DNA of 64,000 nt from Glandiceps talaboti (Eukaryota; Hemichordata; Enteropneusta; Spengelidae): assembly GCF_964340395.1 (NCBI RefSeq), contig NC_135557.1, positions 8,413,960 through 8,477,959 of the forward strand. Reading direction: 5' to 3'. The notes under the pieces were generated by a model. The model was not told the DNA's origin and did not search any database. It worked only from the letters and a program-made list of their open reading frames with translations. Positions 12,263 to 25,227 of the stretch are shown here, in pieces. Position 1 is the first letter of the stretch. The number at the start of each line of letters is the position of its first letter. The position numbers and the translations under genes are program-made.

Positions 12263-12879
12263 TCTGTCATTTAACTAGCATATACACATGATACTCCTAT
12301 GGCTACTAGTACATGTCCTTTTTTAAGGTCCTTACCGGGGGAGGGGGAGGGGGGAGACAATATCCATCACACTAGCAATCATTGTGATGCTGTTTCTCTC
12401 CTAAAGCAAGCCCTATCTGCAAGTATTGGTTAGAGCCCAAATGTGCGATATCCTGATCTCCAAATCCCACATATATTTGCAATGTAATCTCTTATTTCTG
12501 TATGGATACTGAAGTCGATTGCCACTGCTGGTTAATGTCGTTTACAATACAATTGTACATCTCCAGCATGTAGGAAGGGGTACCATATAATTGCACATAT
12601 AAAATCGCTGTGTAGCATGTGCATTTGGGTAAACAACGAAAATTATCGGGTTCATGGGCGGGGGCATAATTTTGTGCGAGGGAAAGAGGGGGGGGGTACG
12701 AAATTCTATTTAACGAACAAGTGTTTTCCTCAGTCCCCTTCTTTGCTTTGAATTCTTCTTGTTCCCTTAGGATAGTCAATGACTATATGCATCCCTTAAA
12801 TAATTATTTCACTAAGCTCCCATCTGGTCACAGTTACATAATGCCTCTTGCAAGGAAAACTCTTTTTTAAAAGATCGTT

Positions 12880-13050
12880 CGTTCCAACAGCTGTGTCTAT
12901 TTTAAACTCACTGTAAAGTCCTTTTTAAACTCACTGTATGTATATGTACATGTTGTACTTGTGTAAATTGTTTGTGAATTGTGTTTTGAGCCGAAAGACA
13001 AATTTCCGCATTCATATACGGATAAAGTTATTGAATTGAATTGAATAGTG
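12880..13050 (+). mobile_element. LINE 3' tail (5'-truncated non-LTR insertion)
   Basis: Text 'gccgaaagacaaatttccgc', then 'tacggataaagttattgaattgaattgaat', is the familiar 3' end of many animal non-LTR retrotransposons. It ends in a short (GAATT)n/(TTGAA)n repeat rather than poly-A. Only the tail is present, as expected for a heavily 5'-truncated copy. The left limit is a guess. Confidence 0.65.
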
Positions 13051-13137
13051 ATATTTATTCATTCATGTACGTCATGTCACAATCAACGTAAAAAAACTTT
13101 TGTTACAATTTTTGTTGCCACTGTTCCTTCTTTCTCT

Positions 13138-13272
<135 letters not shown>

Positions 13273-13299
13273 TAAACCTGGTTAATTACAGTATCGTTA

Positions 13300-14280
13300 T
13301 TTTGCAGATTGAACTACAGATAAATTTGCGGGTCGATTTGTGGGTCGTTTAAAACGCCAACAATTTGTATAAAATCAACCTATTTGAAAACAAATATAAG
13401 CTTACAACAACAAAAAATGACAAATGAATACATTTATATACATGCATTACAGAGCTGAGTTTGGGTAATTGTTGATATTGAACAGAATTCAGTAGTAACG
13501 TCTCCACGTCAAACCAGTCTGTACCAGGATCTTATCTAGGACTCGATCTTAGGGGAAATAATCTCAAACAGACATAGAAATTACTTTTGGGTCGAATGAC
13601 ATATACGATTTCCAGCAATTAATCGAACTCCTTAATTCATTTGCAGCCAGGAATAAAAGTTCCTTTTGATGTCTTTGTCTATGTGAAGTTCTGCTCTCTG
13701 AGGGCATTCCAAACAATGTCCTTCGATCAAGGCCTTCTTGCAATCTGACAAGTATTTTTGAAAAAAATCCATTGTGCTTCAACCGTATACGTCACCAACA
13801 TTTTATTTAAACTAATTTTCATTCCGTAATACAAATATGAGTAACAAACAAATTGTTCACAGCAAAATTCACTCTCTTTTCCTTATTTAGAAAATATTCA
13901 TCAAAACAGTTAATTCAATCCAGAAATAAACAGTTGAATAATCATTCTAGAAAGTTCTTACTTAAAACAGCTGTTGAAAGTCATTTGAGGTACAATTTAT
14001 CACTTGTTGTGACACCTATATGACCTCTACTTATTAAGATAGAATAACATGACCTAACCCTTTGCTCTGTCCCATTAATCAATTTGACCTTACATGCGTC
14101 TTCTTGTCATGGCAAGATAATGTTTATTTACTCGGAACAAAACGTTTACAATTTATGAAGTGCACTATCCTACCAGGTACCCATTTAGACATTTAGTTGG
14201 GTTATTCAAATCTTTGTAAATGACTGTACGTGGTCAGAAACAGATGCCACCAGCGACACACAGATAAGAAGATTCAGACC
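13300..14280. other. No feature seen
   Basis: Low-complexity AT-rich DNA. A 72-residue minus-strand open frame (13564-13782) has no recognisable domain and no splice or poly(A) context. Confidence 0.4.
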
Positions 14281-14287
14281 ATGTGAT

Positions 14288-14470
14288 CTCTATTTGTAAG
14301 CACTACGAGACAATGTGTTAGCAAACATATTATGTGGTATGTACATGCAGTAATTTCTATTTGTAAACACTACGAGACAATGTGTTAGCAAACATATTAT
14401 GTGGCATGTACATGCAGTAATTTCTATTTGTAAGCACTACGAGACAATGTGTTAGCAAACATATTATAAT
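14288..14470. repeat. 67-bp tandem repeat (about 2.7 copies)
   Basis: The unit contains 'tctatttgtaagcactacga', 'gacaatgtgttagcaaacat' and 'attatgtggYatgtacatgc'. The third copy is cut by the SINE that starts at about 14464. Confidence 0.93.
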
Positions 14471-14808
14471 AATAATGTTGGGTTCTTATATAGCGCTTTC
14501 CCACACCGTGCTCAAAGCGCTTTACAATTTATTACCCCTGGCTCGGATCAGAACGGCACAACGGCCCTTTAGTCCCCGGGGAGCATACATTGCAGCCATT
14601 TCAGCGCATAGGATTAAAGCCTTCACATTGCAACCTACATCCTACCAGGTCCCCAATTATACAGCTGGGTTGACTGAAGCACAGTCGTGGTTCAAATCTT
14701 GCCCAAGGACTTTAGCCACTCAGAAACAAACAGCATGCAGCGACAGGGCTCGAACCTGCAGCCTGTAGATTCCAAGCCGGTCACGCTAACCATTCACCCA
14801 TCATGACT
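14464..14808 (-). mobile_element. tRNA-derived SINE, family 1
   Basis: On the minus strand the element opens with a tRNA-like head: box A-like TGAATGGTTAGCG and box B GGTTCGAGCCC (around 14745-14755 on +). It ends in the tail 'aaagcgctatataagaac' followed by (ATT)n at 14464-14475. Internal polymerase III promoter boxes at the head and a simple-repeat tail define a SINE. The 97-residue + strand open frame across it is spurious. It is inserted in the 67-bp tandem repeat. Confidence 0.85.
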
Positions 14809-15136
14809 CCACGATTATGTAGATCGATGTCATGTCAATCGTACTTAACACTTGTTCTCGTCCAGAAAGTCTCTTTAATACGTATGACAACATTTGATTA
14901 AAACAAAGAACAGAAACAATACAGGAGACACCAGATATCCATAAAATTAAGACATAACCACTTCAACAATATAATAACATTGACGAAATCTGAACTTGAA
15001 TAACGAATTTCTCTATCAACCAAAGATCAGATGGAAGGTGATTCTACAGTTTTGGTGCATATAACAATAAAAGCCCTATCACCATATAATTTGGAAGTTT
15101 TTTTCCCCATGTACGTATTAAATAGAAAACAGGCTT

Positions 15137-16220
15137 CAATCTCACTTCAAGATTCTCAAGTAGCTCGGAGCTGACCCCATGGTGGATAATTTTGAACACA
15201 TTACATCGAATCTTGAAACGAATCCTTCCATCAACTGGGATCCAGTGTAACTCTTTAGTATAGGAGTCATATCAGAATGACGACAAATCCTCCTTGTGGC
15301 AACCAGCAGAGCAGAGCAATTCTGAATGTGTTGGAGTTTGTTGATTATATACACAGGTAACCCGAAACAAACAAAAAAACTATTACAATAATCCAACTTT
15401 GTCATCAAAAATACATGAACTAATTTTTCAGTGCTAGTCTGGTCTAAATGTTCCGAATTTTACCTAACCACCAAAGGTGAATGAGACGCCTTCCTACAAA
15501 CTTAATGTATATGCTCGTCCATCAGTCCGAAAGAGTCCATGATAACACATAAGTCACGCACTACAGCTGGTTGCGAAATCTTTACATCTCCCACCCGGAT
15601 ATCCGATGCGACACACCAAGAACCAGTCCCACTGTTGCAAGATGAGAACCAAACAAGTTCTGTCTTCCCATCATTGAGTGCCAACTTATTGGTCATCATC
15701 CAATTACGGATCTTATCCACGCAGGCTTCTAGATACGAAGAACTACAGTGAGGTCGGCATGGGCGTCACATGTGATATATAGTTGGGAGTGGTCAGCATA
15801 AATAACCGAATTTAAGCCGTGGCGGGCGCATGTTCACCGCGAGACATAAATATCTCGAGGTGAGTGGACTTGCGCGATCACAGAAACACATGTTATTTAC
15901 ACCCTCTCATATACAGTTGGCTAAACCCGTTAATATTATCGATATTATTAATATTTTCTTGTATTCTGATAGAAACATTCTGATACGTATCTCGGGAAAC
16001 AAGTGCCTGTGGGTATACTTTCTTCAAAAGGTGTGTATCCAACACCATTGATCATGACTTAACGGACACTAGCTGCGTTCTACCCTCCTTGAGAAATGGC
16101 TGGAACTAGTTTAAAACAGTGCCCTGCATCAGTGCCAAAAACGAGAACACAGCATGTCCAAGCGAATGTCATGGTCGATTGTGTCAAATGCCGCCAACAA
16201 ATCCAAAAGTACAAGAATGA
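15137..16220 (-). pseudogene. CR1/L2-type LINE reverse transcriptase relic, copy 2
   Basis: Paralogue of the 7590-8265 relic. On the minus strand, motif A reads LLAAFDTIDHDI (about 16195-16160), and the catalytic box is mutated from YADD to YADH (about 15800). The thumb segment IRNWMMTNKLALNDGKTELVWFSS is at 15640-15715, and the C-terminal segment LDYCNSFFV...INKLQHIQNCSALLVATRR at 15300-15400 ends with HSDMTPILK. It is split by a fold-back fragment at about 15850-16015. The longer C-terminus makes this the more complete of the two copies. Confidence 0.9.
15850..16015. mobile_element. Solo arm of the 345-bp fold-back element
   Basis: 'ggtgagtggacttg.gc.atcac', 'catatacaRttggctaaac', 'gtattctgatag' and 'gaaacaagtgcctgtg' match one arm of the three fold-back elements found near 56.1, 57.4 and 58.9 kb. 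Only one arm is present here, inside the LINE relic. Confidence 0.75.
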
Positions 16221-16603
16221 CATGATGTTGCTTATCCAAGACATTTGAATATGCTATCATGTCTATTATATAGTACACCCACGTGGGTTCACGTTCGGAG
16301 CTCATTCAATCACCAAATGTAAATTATGTATCGTAGGACACAGAAATCATGGAGATCTCAATTAAACACATTCAGCATTTCGTACGAAGACCTTATTATT
16401 TCCACACCCACCTGTAGGTAATAATAGAGGTCAAATGGGGTCAATCTGATAAGGTACTGTTATCATCCTTATCAGTAAAACGTCAAATTTGACATACCAG
16501 CCTTTATGTTTCCATACAGCCTACCTGAGAATTCTCACGTAGTCAAGGTCTCATAAATAAACAGACCAGCTTAGCAATTATTGAAACACCTCAGTGTCCA
16601 GTA

Positions 16604-16871
16604 TAGACTCTCTCACAGTCTGAAGCTTCGCATAAATAGCTAAAAATTCAGTTGTTTTGTATGTATCTACTGCATAATTGTACTCATATACTAGTAATCC
16701 CAGTATCCCTAGCCCTAAAACATTAACAAAATGTTAGCCCTATGTGATCAATGAGGGCGCACAGTACAGGGCTAGGGATACTGGGACGAGTACAATTATG
16801 CAGTAGATACATACAAAACAACCCAAGTTTTAGCTATTTATGCGAAGCTTCGTGTACTATGAGAGAGTCTA
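16604..16871. mobile_element. 268-bp fold-back MITE with target-site duplication
   Basis: Ends TAGACTCTCTCA and TGAGAGAGTCTA are perfect 12-bp inverted repeats. The inversion continues through 'agcttcgcataaatagct' and 'tgtatgtatctactgcataa' into a roughly 100-bp arm on each side. TGTCCAGTA flanks the element at 16595-16603 and 16872-16880, a 9-bp target-site duplication (8 bp if the first T is chance). The paralogous site at about 8572-8590 lacks the element. No coding capacity. Confidence 0.93.
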
Positions 16872-17029
16872 TGTCCAGTATATAACTGAACTTTAAATAG
16901 TTTAAAATTCACAGGATCAGCTACAGCACTTAGCGAGTATGATATACAGCAATACTTTGTACGCACACACATGTTACATACAACAACCAACATAATCTAA
17001 CTCCACTAATATGTTTGAGTAAGACAGAG

Positions 17030-18190
17030 AGAGACAGAAGCAAACTTTAAAGAGGTCACATTGTACAAAGTTGACTGCAACACATATGTATGACGTCACA
17101 CACGTTTTTAGATGTTCAGAGTGTAATGAGTGAACTAACAACGCGTAACCAAACTTGATTACTGGAGGTCAAAAGATTTGTTCTACTTATTGATACAACT
17201 GACATTTATGCAGAATCATACCACGTCTGTTAGTGACACGTCATCAAACTAAGAATACACATTTTAGATTTCAACTCGAATATGTGACAAATTAGAAGAA
17301 CTAAAAACATAAACGTGCTCTTTTGTCACACATATATTAATTGTAAATTATCTGTACATGTAATTATAAAACAACAATATGAATATGAATATTAATCACT
17401 TATAAGAAATTGTCATGTGACCGCTGTCTTCTAGCATGTAATGCTCATCTACTGTCTACTATATGAAGATCATGTTTATCAGGTGCTAAAGACGCATTTT
17501 CATGTTTTATGGACAATAAAGTATATCTAATACTTAATAAATTGTCTTTCTGGTGCACTAAATCTCAGACCACTGAGATTAAATCTACGTATATCATGAC
17601 TACAAATAAGCAAGCTGAATGAGATTATCCTTACAATAGTCTTAACTTAAATTATGAGTTCTACTAGAATGGTTACACAATGTAACACCAGACTTTGATT
17701 ACTTAAAAGTTCGTTCGACTATTTAGACAAAACACTAAAATTTACAGAGTTGTTCGTACCGACTGTGGTCAAACTTATTATCTGATGTTCATCCTCCCCA
17801 TGGCGATAATTTAAATGATAAAAAAGTTAATATGAAACTGTGATGAGGTGATTTGACAGCTGGTACCATGATAATGTTATTTACACACACTTTTATCAGT
17901 TGTCATCTTATCTTATAAACTAGGTGAATTGAGGTATATTGAACACTGCTAAATCTGTAGAAAAATAAACTGACTTAATCATCACCGATTGTGACAGCCT
18001 GTCTACAGCATCAACTGCTCCCCAAACAATTGACCCCTCCCCGACTACCCCCCCCCCCCGACAAACTATCACGTAGATGAATGTCTACCTCAGTATGTGG
18101 GGGTATCGCATGATGTATGTGCCTGTCCACATCAATTGAGCAATGACTACACCATTGCTCGTTTTACTATCATGATACATCAGAAGTAGA
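17030..18190. other. No gene seen
   Basis: AT-rich DNA. Around 17600-17740 it resembles 9690-9870 ('atgactacaaataagcaa', 'ttgattacttaaaagttcg'), another piece of the duplicated region. A short C-run lies near 18050. Confidence 0.5.
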
Positions 18191-18198
18191 ACGAATGC

Positions 18199-18655
18199 TA
18201 GCGTTGTCACAGACACGTAGGGTAGACAGGCTGTGATTGTGGTGAACGATTATGTAGCGTAGTCACAGACACGTAGGGGAGACAGACTGTGATTGTGATG
18301 AACGATTATGTGGCGTAGTCACAGACACGTATGGTAGACAGGCTGTGATTGTGGTGAACGATTATGTAGCGTAGTCACAGACACATAGGATAGACAGGCT
18401 GTGATTGTGGTGAACGATTATGTAGCGTGGTCACAGACACGTAGGGGAGACAGACTGTGATTGTGGTGAACGATTATGTAGCGTAGTCACAGACACGTAG
18501 GGGAGACAGACTGTGATTGTGGTGAACGATTATGTAGTGTAGTCACAGACATGTAGGGGAGACAGACTGTGATTGTGGTGAACGATTATGTAGCGTAGTC
18601 ACAGACACGTGGGGGAGACAGACTGTGATTGGGGTGAACGATTATGTAGCGTAGT
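18199..18655. repeat. 56-bp minisatellite
   Basis: About eight copies of a 56-bp unit containing 'gtgaacgattatgtagcgta', 'gtcacagacacgtaggggag' and 'acagactgtgattgtg'. Substitutions are few, suggesting recent amplification. Confidence 0.97.
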
Positions 18656-18944
18656 TTACATTAAAGGCAGACGTTCGTAGGCATCAACTCCACATATGAA
18701 GGTATTAGTGTTGAAATGTATTATACAAGAATTATTGATATCCACAAGTATGCAAACTACAGTAGCGAGTGAACTTACATGACCCAAGGACGAATAATAT
18801 TATTTTTAAACAGCTGACTAATCATTTACAAAGTATGTATTAAACCTGTATTGAAATAATTTACTTTTGTAACATTGAATTACCTTTGACCCGTATCTCA
18901 GTCAACGCTCTGATAAGCCATATATCAATACTCATAAATATTAA

Positions 18945-19268
18945 CATTATACTAGAATAAATTTAATCGATTTTGTATGTGTAAATATAATGTTCGTGCC
19001 GTCATTCCTCCACAGGGAAACCTCGATACAAGGTACCACAACCCCCACTTAACAGATTCAACATTTGGCCGGGATATCGCTGGGATGGAGTGGATAGGTC
19101 TAATGGAAAAGAAATGGTTTCAGAGAATGAGTGATAAGAAAGCTACCTCTGAAATAGCATATAAATGGAGTACAGAGGATATGTAGATTGACAATAGACA
19201 GATTAAGTAGTTTTATCAGCTGTAATTACTGGTACGACAGACTTTCATACCTGTAGTGGATTCTGAGA
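18945..19268. repeat. Paralogous block A, copy 2
   Basis: Direct copy of 9885-10200. After an acceptor-like CTCCACAG (19008-19015) it keeps an open stretch to TAG at 19184, which copy 1 has lost. This may be the relic of an exon, but no family is recognisable. Confidence 0.7.
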
Positions 19269-20164
19269 TTGTCAAGATCAACATTATCATTTTGGATCAA
19301 TTAAGGGCGAGATCAAAAGTTCAATGTAGGATGAACAATTCTTTCACTTAGGCCTCAGCTGTGCTCCCCCCTCCCTTTTAACTAAATGGGCGAAAATTGA
19401 AAATTGCTTCAAACCGCACAATCAATGTCAAATCAGTATGTACTGCTATGGATATAAAACTAGTATGTAGTTTATAATGAATAGTTCTTTTATTGCCACG
19501 ATTTACTATAGCAAAAATTCTTCCATTTCTCGATTTGACATTTTTAAAAGACATATTTGTATTAAGGGGTACAAAACACCAATTAAAATTAAATCGATTT
19601 TGTAGGATGAGAACTAAAATGACTCAAACCCACCCCACCCCACCCCTTTATTAAAAGAATTTAGTTTTTAGTTCAATTTTACAACTCAAATATCTATTTT
19701 TCTGTTCTATATTCCATTTTACAATTCGTCATTCCAAAACTGAATGCAATTAAACAATTGAACTTTCATTTCTGAATGAAATTTTACAACTCAACTTTCC
19801 ATTTTTTAATTTTGTATTCTATTTTCCATGTTTAATTTTGTATTCTATTGTACAGTTCGAGATTCGACTACTCTGCTTCCTGTTTCATTCGACTACTCAT
19901 TCTTCTAAACCCAATTTCACAGTTACACATTTGATTTCAGGGTTCCACTATTCGACATTACATTTCTCAGTTCAACATTGTATTTCCCAGTTCAACATTC
20001 TATTTCTCAGTTCAACATTTTGATTTCACGGTTCTACGATTCAACATTTTATCTTACAAATCAACATCACTACCTTCAATCTTAGTGTTCTAAATTTGAT
20101 TTCACAATTAACATAACAAATTTGAATTTGGATATTCGAAATGCGCTGATACACTTGACTTACA

Positions 20165-20410
20165 GATTGAAGCCCATCTTACATAGTCATATGTGATCAG
20201 TCATTAAACAGATGACCTGATTTGACCGATGACTTGACGTCACAACAAAGTCCGAAGTCTACGTCCCACCCTGTGTTGCTTCCGTGTGCATCGTCGCCAT
20301 ATTACCAATTAGCGTTCTTCGCCAAGTGAAGCAATCATTCGTTACTTTCTGACGGTGACATAGGCTACCACAGCTGACAGACTATAGGATCATCGATCTG
20401 TAGATGTAAG
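20165..20410 (+). promoter_or_regulatory. Promoter-like module 2 (CRE + YY1-like + splice donor)
   Basis: TGACGTCA at 20235-20242, CGCCATATT at 20295-20303 followed by a CCAAT, and 'taggctaccacagctgaca', ending in a donor GAT/GTAAGT at 20406. It is closely related to modules 1 and 3 over about 240 bp and continues beyond the donor with 'aaattcttactattggtgt'. It lacks the 57-bp minisatellite upstream. Confidence 0.5.
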
Positions 20411-20817
20411 TAAATTCTTACTATTGGTGTCTTCTCGTTGACAATTTAAACTCGGTATATCTCTTTTTTGAAAGGTAAGATCGAATGTACTAGTCACGGG
20501 CTGATGTATTTATTCTACCCATTGTAACACTCGATGTGTCGATTTGCAAGTTATACACCACAGTCACTTGTGAGCTAATATTCTATTCCAGGATGATAAT
20601 ATTCTAGTCTACTATTTTCCGGAGCAATCACCGGTGGCGGTATGTTTTGAATATCGTCAGTAAATACCTAATAACGACATTATTTTGTATTGTGATCATC
20701 CTGGAATAGAATATTAGCTAATAAGTGACTTTGTTATACACCCTACTAAACAAAGAATTAAATTTCCAAGTTTTTAAATAACTGTTACTGTTTTTTTATA
20801 TATATTTTTTTATTTTT

Positions 20818-21152
20818 TTGTGCTGGGAATTCCTCCCAGCGATTTTCTGTTATGCAGACAAATACAAACAAACACACACACATGCTACAGAGATCCATTC
20901 TGGACTACGTGACAGGGCTATGTTGCACGCTCTATATCACGTTGCTGTGGAACTGTCAACGCTTTCCCAGTCAGTCCACAGGCTATCCCAGAGTCACCCA
21001 GGCCCGGCATACATAGCACCTGCGGGCTCCGTGTGAGTAATCATCCCCGAGTTTTCGAGTCATTACTCCAGGAGTCCCCCTAAATACGCACTCGTCTTGT
21101 GAGTGAGACACGGCTGAGTTATACAGCCTACCCATCGAGTCTGTAGAACACT
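20818..21152 (-). mobile_element. SINE family 2, headless copy
   Basis: From 'ttatgcagacaaatacaaac' to 'cgagtctgtagaacact', this matches 40135-40475 closely. The tRNA-like head found there at 40500-40583 is absent here, so this is a 5'-truncated (minus-strand) insertion. It carries a 72-residue spurious frame. Confidence 0.85.
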
Positions 21153-21334
21153 AACAAGTGACTGTATTGCACTCCCTACTCAACACATAATTAAATTCGT
21201 AGTTTTTAAAATGAAACCGTATAATGGTTACTGTTAAATAAGACGTTACTTACATATAACAGGTTTACAATTAAATCTATCAAAGTAAGTAACAAAGATA
21301 GACTGACTTCACATTAACAAATACAAACTTATAC

Positions 21335-21595
21335 TCACTTCATTGTTTAACAATGTATTTGGTGATATGCCAGGTTGCTACGGAATGATCAGACACGTAC
21401 GTATAATACAAACAGTACGGAGGCCGATAAGGGACATCACATTTATTGTTGCCACTTAACTTCTAATAGTGAGTCAGTGTGAGGTTATACACTACTTAAT
21501 AAACCATATAAAATCTAGATAACGCTATGAATTTTAATGTACACTAGATAATAATGACTAGAATTGGTTTGTTTTGCTTTTTAGAATAGTGATGT
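21335..21595. repeat. Paralogous block C, copy 1
   Basis: Shared text includes 'caatgtat..ggtgatatgcc', 'cagtacggaggccgataag', 'tagtgagtcagtgtgaRgtt', 'cactacttaataaacca' and 'ttttaatgtacactagataa'. Copies lie at 25735-26060 and 26640-26900. This copy is uninterrupted at 'acactagataataat'. Confidence 0.85.
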
Positions 21596-21773
21596 GATTG
21601 TTATGATTTATTGTTGTTGTTGTTTTTTGTGGGGTTTTTTTTTTGGGGGGGGGGGTGACCTTCAACAAAAATCACATGGTCATTTTGTTAAATATTCCTG
21701 ATAATAAATACTTTGAAATTGATATTCCTACACACTTAGCGAGGATGTTAGACCATTTCCACCTCACCCCAAT

Positions 21774-21844
<71 letters not shown>

Positions 21845-21853
21845 AACACACAC
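21774..21853. repeat. (CA)n microsatellite
   Basis: About 38 CA units with rare interruptions. Confidence 0.97.
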
Positions 21854-22467
21854 ATATATATACTAATAGTCGTAGCTATGTATATATTAAACTATTCACA
21901 ATATATCATTCTCTTTACAAGTAAGTATTGATTAGACTACTCACTATTATATTACCTTCACCTTGTTAGATAACTTTACTAAAAACAACAATTATGGTGA
22001 TTCTAGACTAAACATTTTAAAAACTATTTTCTATACATTATGCACACTTCAAAATATAAGTACAAAGGTAATGGTGGATAAGTGACAGACTTCTCTCATT
22101 TAACACATATGCACTAGGCCATGCTCTCGCTTTAAAAGACCACCTAGCACTTGCAAGATGATAAGTGAATACAAACAGACGAATGCCCTGATTTCACCGG
22201 ATATTTTACCTCGTTCTCCTCTCTCCTTTTACCTCGTTCCCCTCTCTGCATTCTAAAAAAAATATCACCCTACCTAAAAGAACCCACAAATTTTGTAGCC
22301 CCCTCCCGAAGGCTAAACAATTCATATGTGCAATTATAACGTATCTCCTCCCTCATACACACACTTCCCGCACCCTGGAGTTGTAAAATCCTATGGTACA
22401 CTACATTAACAATTAACGTGACCATCCATACATAATGAGATATATTTTCACAGAGGTCTCATATAGA

Positions 22468-22658
22468 ACACATATTGCCTGGCCACGAGGGCTATAGTAC
22501 CCGTTTATTACACCCGAGGGACTGTGAGTTACCAGAATCCCATGCTATTTCCCGAGGCCAAAGGCCGAGGGAAATAGCATGCGATTCTGGTAACTCACAG
22601 TCACAAGGGGGTAATGAACGAGTGCTATAGCCCGAATATAATCCAGGCAATATGTGTT
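22468..22658. mobile_element. 190-bp fold-back element
   Basis: A near-perfect hairpin. 'acacatattgcctgg', 'gctatag', 'ctgtgagttaccagaatc' and 'atgctatttccc' on the left are mirrored by 'gggaaatagcat', 'gattctggtaactcacag', 'ctatagc' and 'ccaggcaatatgtgt' on the right. The centre is at 'gaggccaaaggccgag' (about 22555-22571). It is MITE-like and non-coding. Confidence 0.88.
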
Positions 22659-22876
22659 TTATAACATGCCTCATGCTGTGAACTTGCGGTGGCAGACGAC
22701 ATCGTCAGAAGCCGCCATTTTTACCTGCTGTGAACTCGCGGTGGTCACGTGACCATGTAATAGTCTATTTTCCTATCACGTCACTGATTGTAGCGAATCA
22801 TGGCACAGCACTATCACTAGGTATATTATAATGGGTTATAACCTATACTTGGACATACATAGGTTGAGGGTATTCC

Positions 22877-23065
<189 letters not shown>

Positions 23066-23225
23066 AGGGGAGGGGACAGGGAAAGTCACAGAGACTGGGA
23101 CAGACAGTATAAATTGTAAAGATAGTAGACACAAGCGTATATCTCTATATCTAAAATACAGTCAGAAAGACAGACAGAAAGAGACAGACAGACATACTGA
23201 CAGACAGGCAGACCGTGAGACAGAG

Positions 23226-23271
23226 ACATAGTGGGAGTGGGGAGTGAGAGGGACAGACAGACATACAGACA

Positions 23272-23311
<40 letters not shown>

Positions 23312-23314
23312 GGC
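23226..23314. repeat. (CAGA)n microsatellite
   Basis: Interrupted CAGA/CATA units and then about eight perfect CAGA units. Confidence 0.95.
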
Positions 23315-23756
23315 AGACATTAAGACTTGCATAAACTCATTCTCATGGCAGTCACTCGCCTAATTATCAGATAAAATGTAATTGTAGTCGGTAAACAACA
23401 ACTTGCAAGTTTAATTTGTTTTAAATCATGAACAAAATATGTCGTGCCCTCCCCTTGAGACAATCAGAATTTTTTTGCCATCTTCCCTTCACATCCGAAT
23501 TTTGTCATGTCAACCCCTGACCCATTTTCTCCTCAGCCCCTCCCCTGCCGTGATAGCATCAAGATCTATCATGGATATACTACATCACAAACACGTGTAA
23601 AAGTGAACGATACACCACTGACCAAATCAGAATATAAGGTAATGCCCGCACAGACAGATCTAAAACCAAATCACATGCACCAGAAAGTCGAACCATGTGA
23701 CATGCTCTGAAAGATCGAACACTAGAATTGTCATCCCGGCAATGAACCACAATATT

Positions 23757-23990
23757 TTACTATAATTGTAAGTTTAATACTATATTCACACTGTAAACAT
23801 ACACACTGGTTTTTACTATAATTGTAAGTTTAATAATATATTTACACTGAAAGCATGCATACTGGTTTTTACTATAATTGTAAGTTTAATACTATATTCA
23901 CACTGTGAACATACATACTGGTTTTTACTATAATTGTAAGTTTAATACTATATTCACACTGTAAACATACATACTGGTTTTTACTTTAAA
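23757..23990. repeat. 57-bp minisatellite, second locus
   Basis: About four copies of the unit found at 10437-11100, ending with the same 'actttaaagtccatcttacag' junction (23990-24003). Confidence 0.95.
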
Positions 23991-24115
23991 GTCCATCTTA
24001 CAGTCTTATTTAAAAGGTCACCAGACACATACAGGTCAAATGTCATTTACCTGACTAGTGTTAATCACGCCAATTGACGTGACAATGTGGTATTAATCTG
24101 AATTCAATAATCAAC

Positions 24116-24356
24116 AAGCTACCTTGTTTACAAGTGCTAATCTATGTTGTTTAATCAAAACACTTGACATTAGGTATTTACCAGAGATAAGTGCAATACA
24201 AGATTAGTAGAAACTTTGTATTAGTAGATAAAGTTATTGCTAGCTCCTGTTTGTAAATAAATATAATAACAGGTTAATTTTATTTTATTTTGTTATTTAG
24301 GTAAAATATGCCAAATTCCAAATATGATTTTTCTTGATCGTAACACTATAAATGCA
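24116..24356. repeat. Paralogous block D (copy of 10196-10436)
   Basis: Starts 'accttgtttacaagt.ctaa' and contains 'tgtttaatcaaaacacttgac' and 'agctcctgtttgtaaata'. It matches the block just upstream of the 57-bp array at 10.4 kb. Blocks D, the 57-bp array and the promoter-like module therefore form one duplicated unit (about 10196-11640 and 24116-25080). Confidence 0.85.
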
Positions 24357-24534
24357 AGTATAATACGATATTCACACTGTTAACATACATACTGGTTTTT
24401 TACTATAATTGTAAGTTTAATACTATATTCACACTGTAAACATACATACTGGTACATACTGGTTTTTACTATAATTGTAAGTTTAATACTATATTCACAC
24501 TGTAAACATACATACTGGTTTTTACTTTAAAGTC
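24357..24534. repeat. 57-bp minisatellite, third locus
   Basis: About three copies of the 57-bp unit between block D and promoter-like module 3. One copy has a local duplication of 'catactggta'. Confidence 0.93.
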
Positions 24535-24762
24535 CATCTTACAGTTTATATATGATCATTCCATAGACGGATGACCTGACTTGACGTCACAGCACAGTCC
24601 AAAGTCTACGTCCGACCCTGTGTTGCTTCCGCATACATCGTCGCCATATTACCAATTGGCATTCTTCGCCAAGTGACACAATCATTCGTTACTTTCAGAC
24701 TGGCATAGGCTACTACAGCTGATAAACTATAGAATCATGGACCTGTAACTGTAACTGTAAGT
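24535..24762 (+). promoter_or_regulatory. Promoter-like module 3 (CRE + YY1-like + splice donor)
   Basis: TGACGTCA at 24582-24589, CGCCATATT at 24642-24650 with CCAAT after it, and 'cataggctactacagctga', ending in donor AACT/GTAAGT at 24757. It is very close to module 1 in the bases before and after the motifs. Confidence 0.5.
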
Positions 24763-25089
24763 AAATTCTTACTATTGGTGTTTTTTCATTAACGATGTGA
24801 ACTCAGTCTGTCTCCTTTTTTCAAAGGTGAGATCGAAGTACTCGTCACGGGGTGATGGTATTTACTCTACCCACTGTAACACTCGATGTACCGATTTGCA
24901 AGTTATACACCACAGCCACTTGTGATAATATTCTAGTCTACTATTTCCTGGAGCAATCACCGGCGACGGTATAATTTGAGTATCTTAAGTAACTACCTTA
25001 TAACGACATTATTTTGTATTATGATCATCCTGAAATAGAATATTACGGTCCATTTCCCAAGACCTTGTCAAAGCTAGTATGAACTGAAC

Positions 25090-25152
25090 TATCAAGATCA
25101 GTGAGTCTGATCACAAGGTTTCATGTTGAAATAGACATCACAAAGCATAACA

Positions 25153-25227
<75 letters not shown>

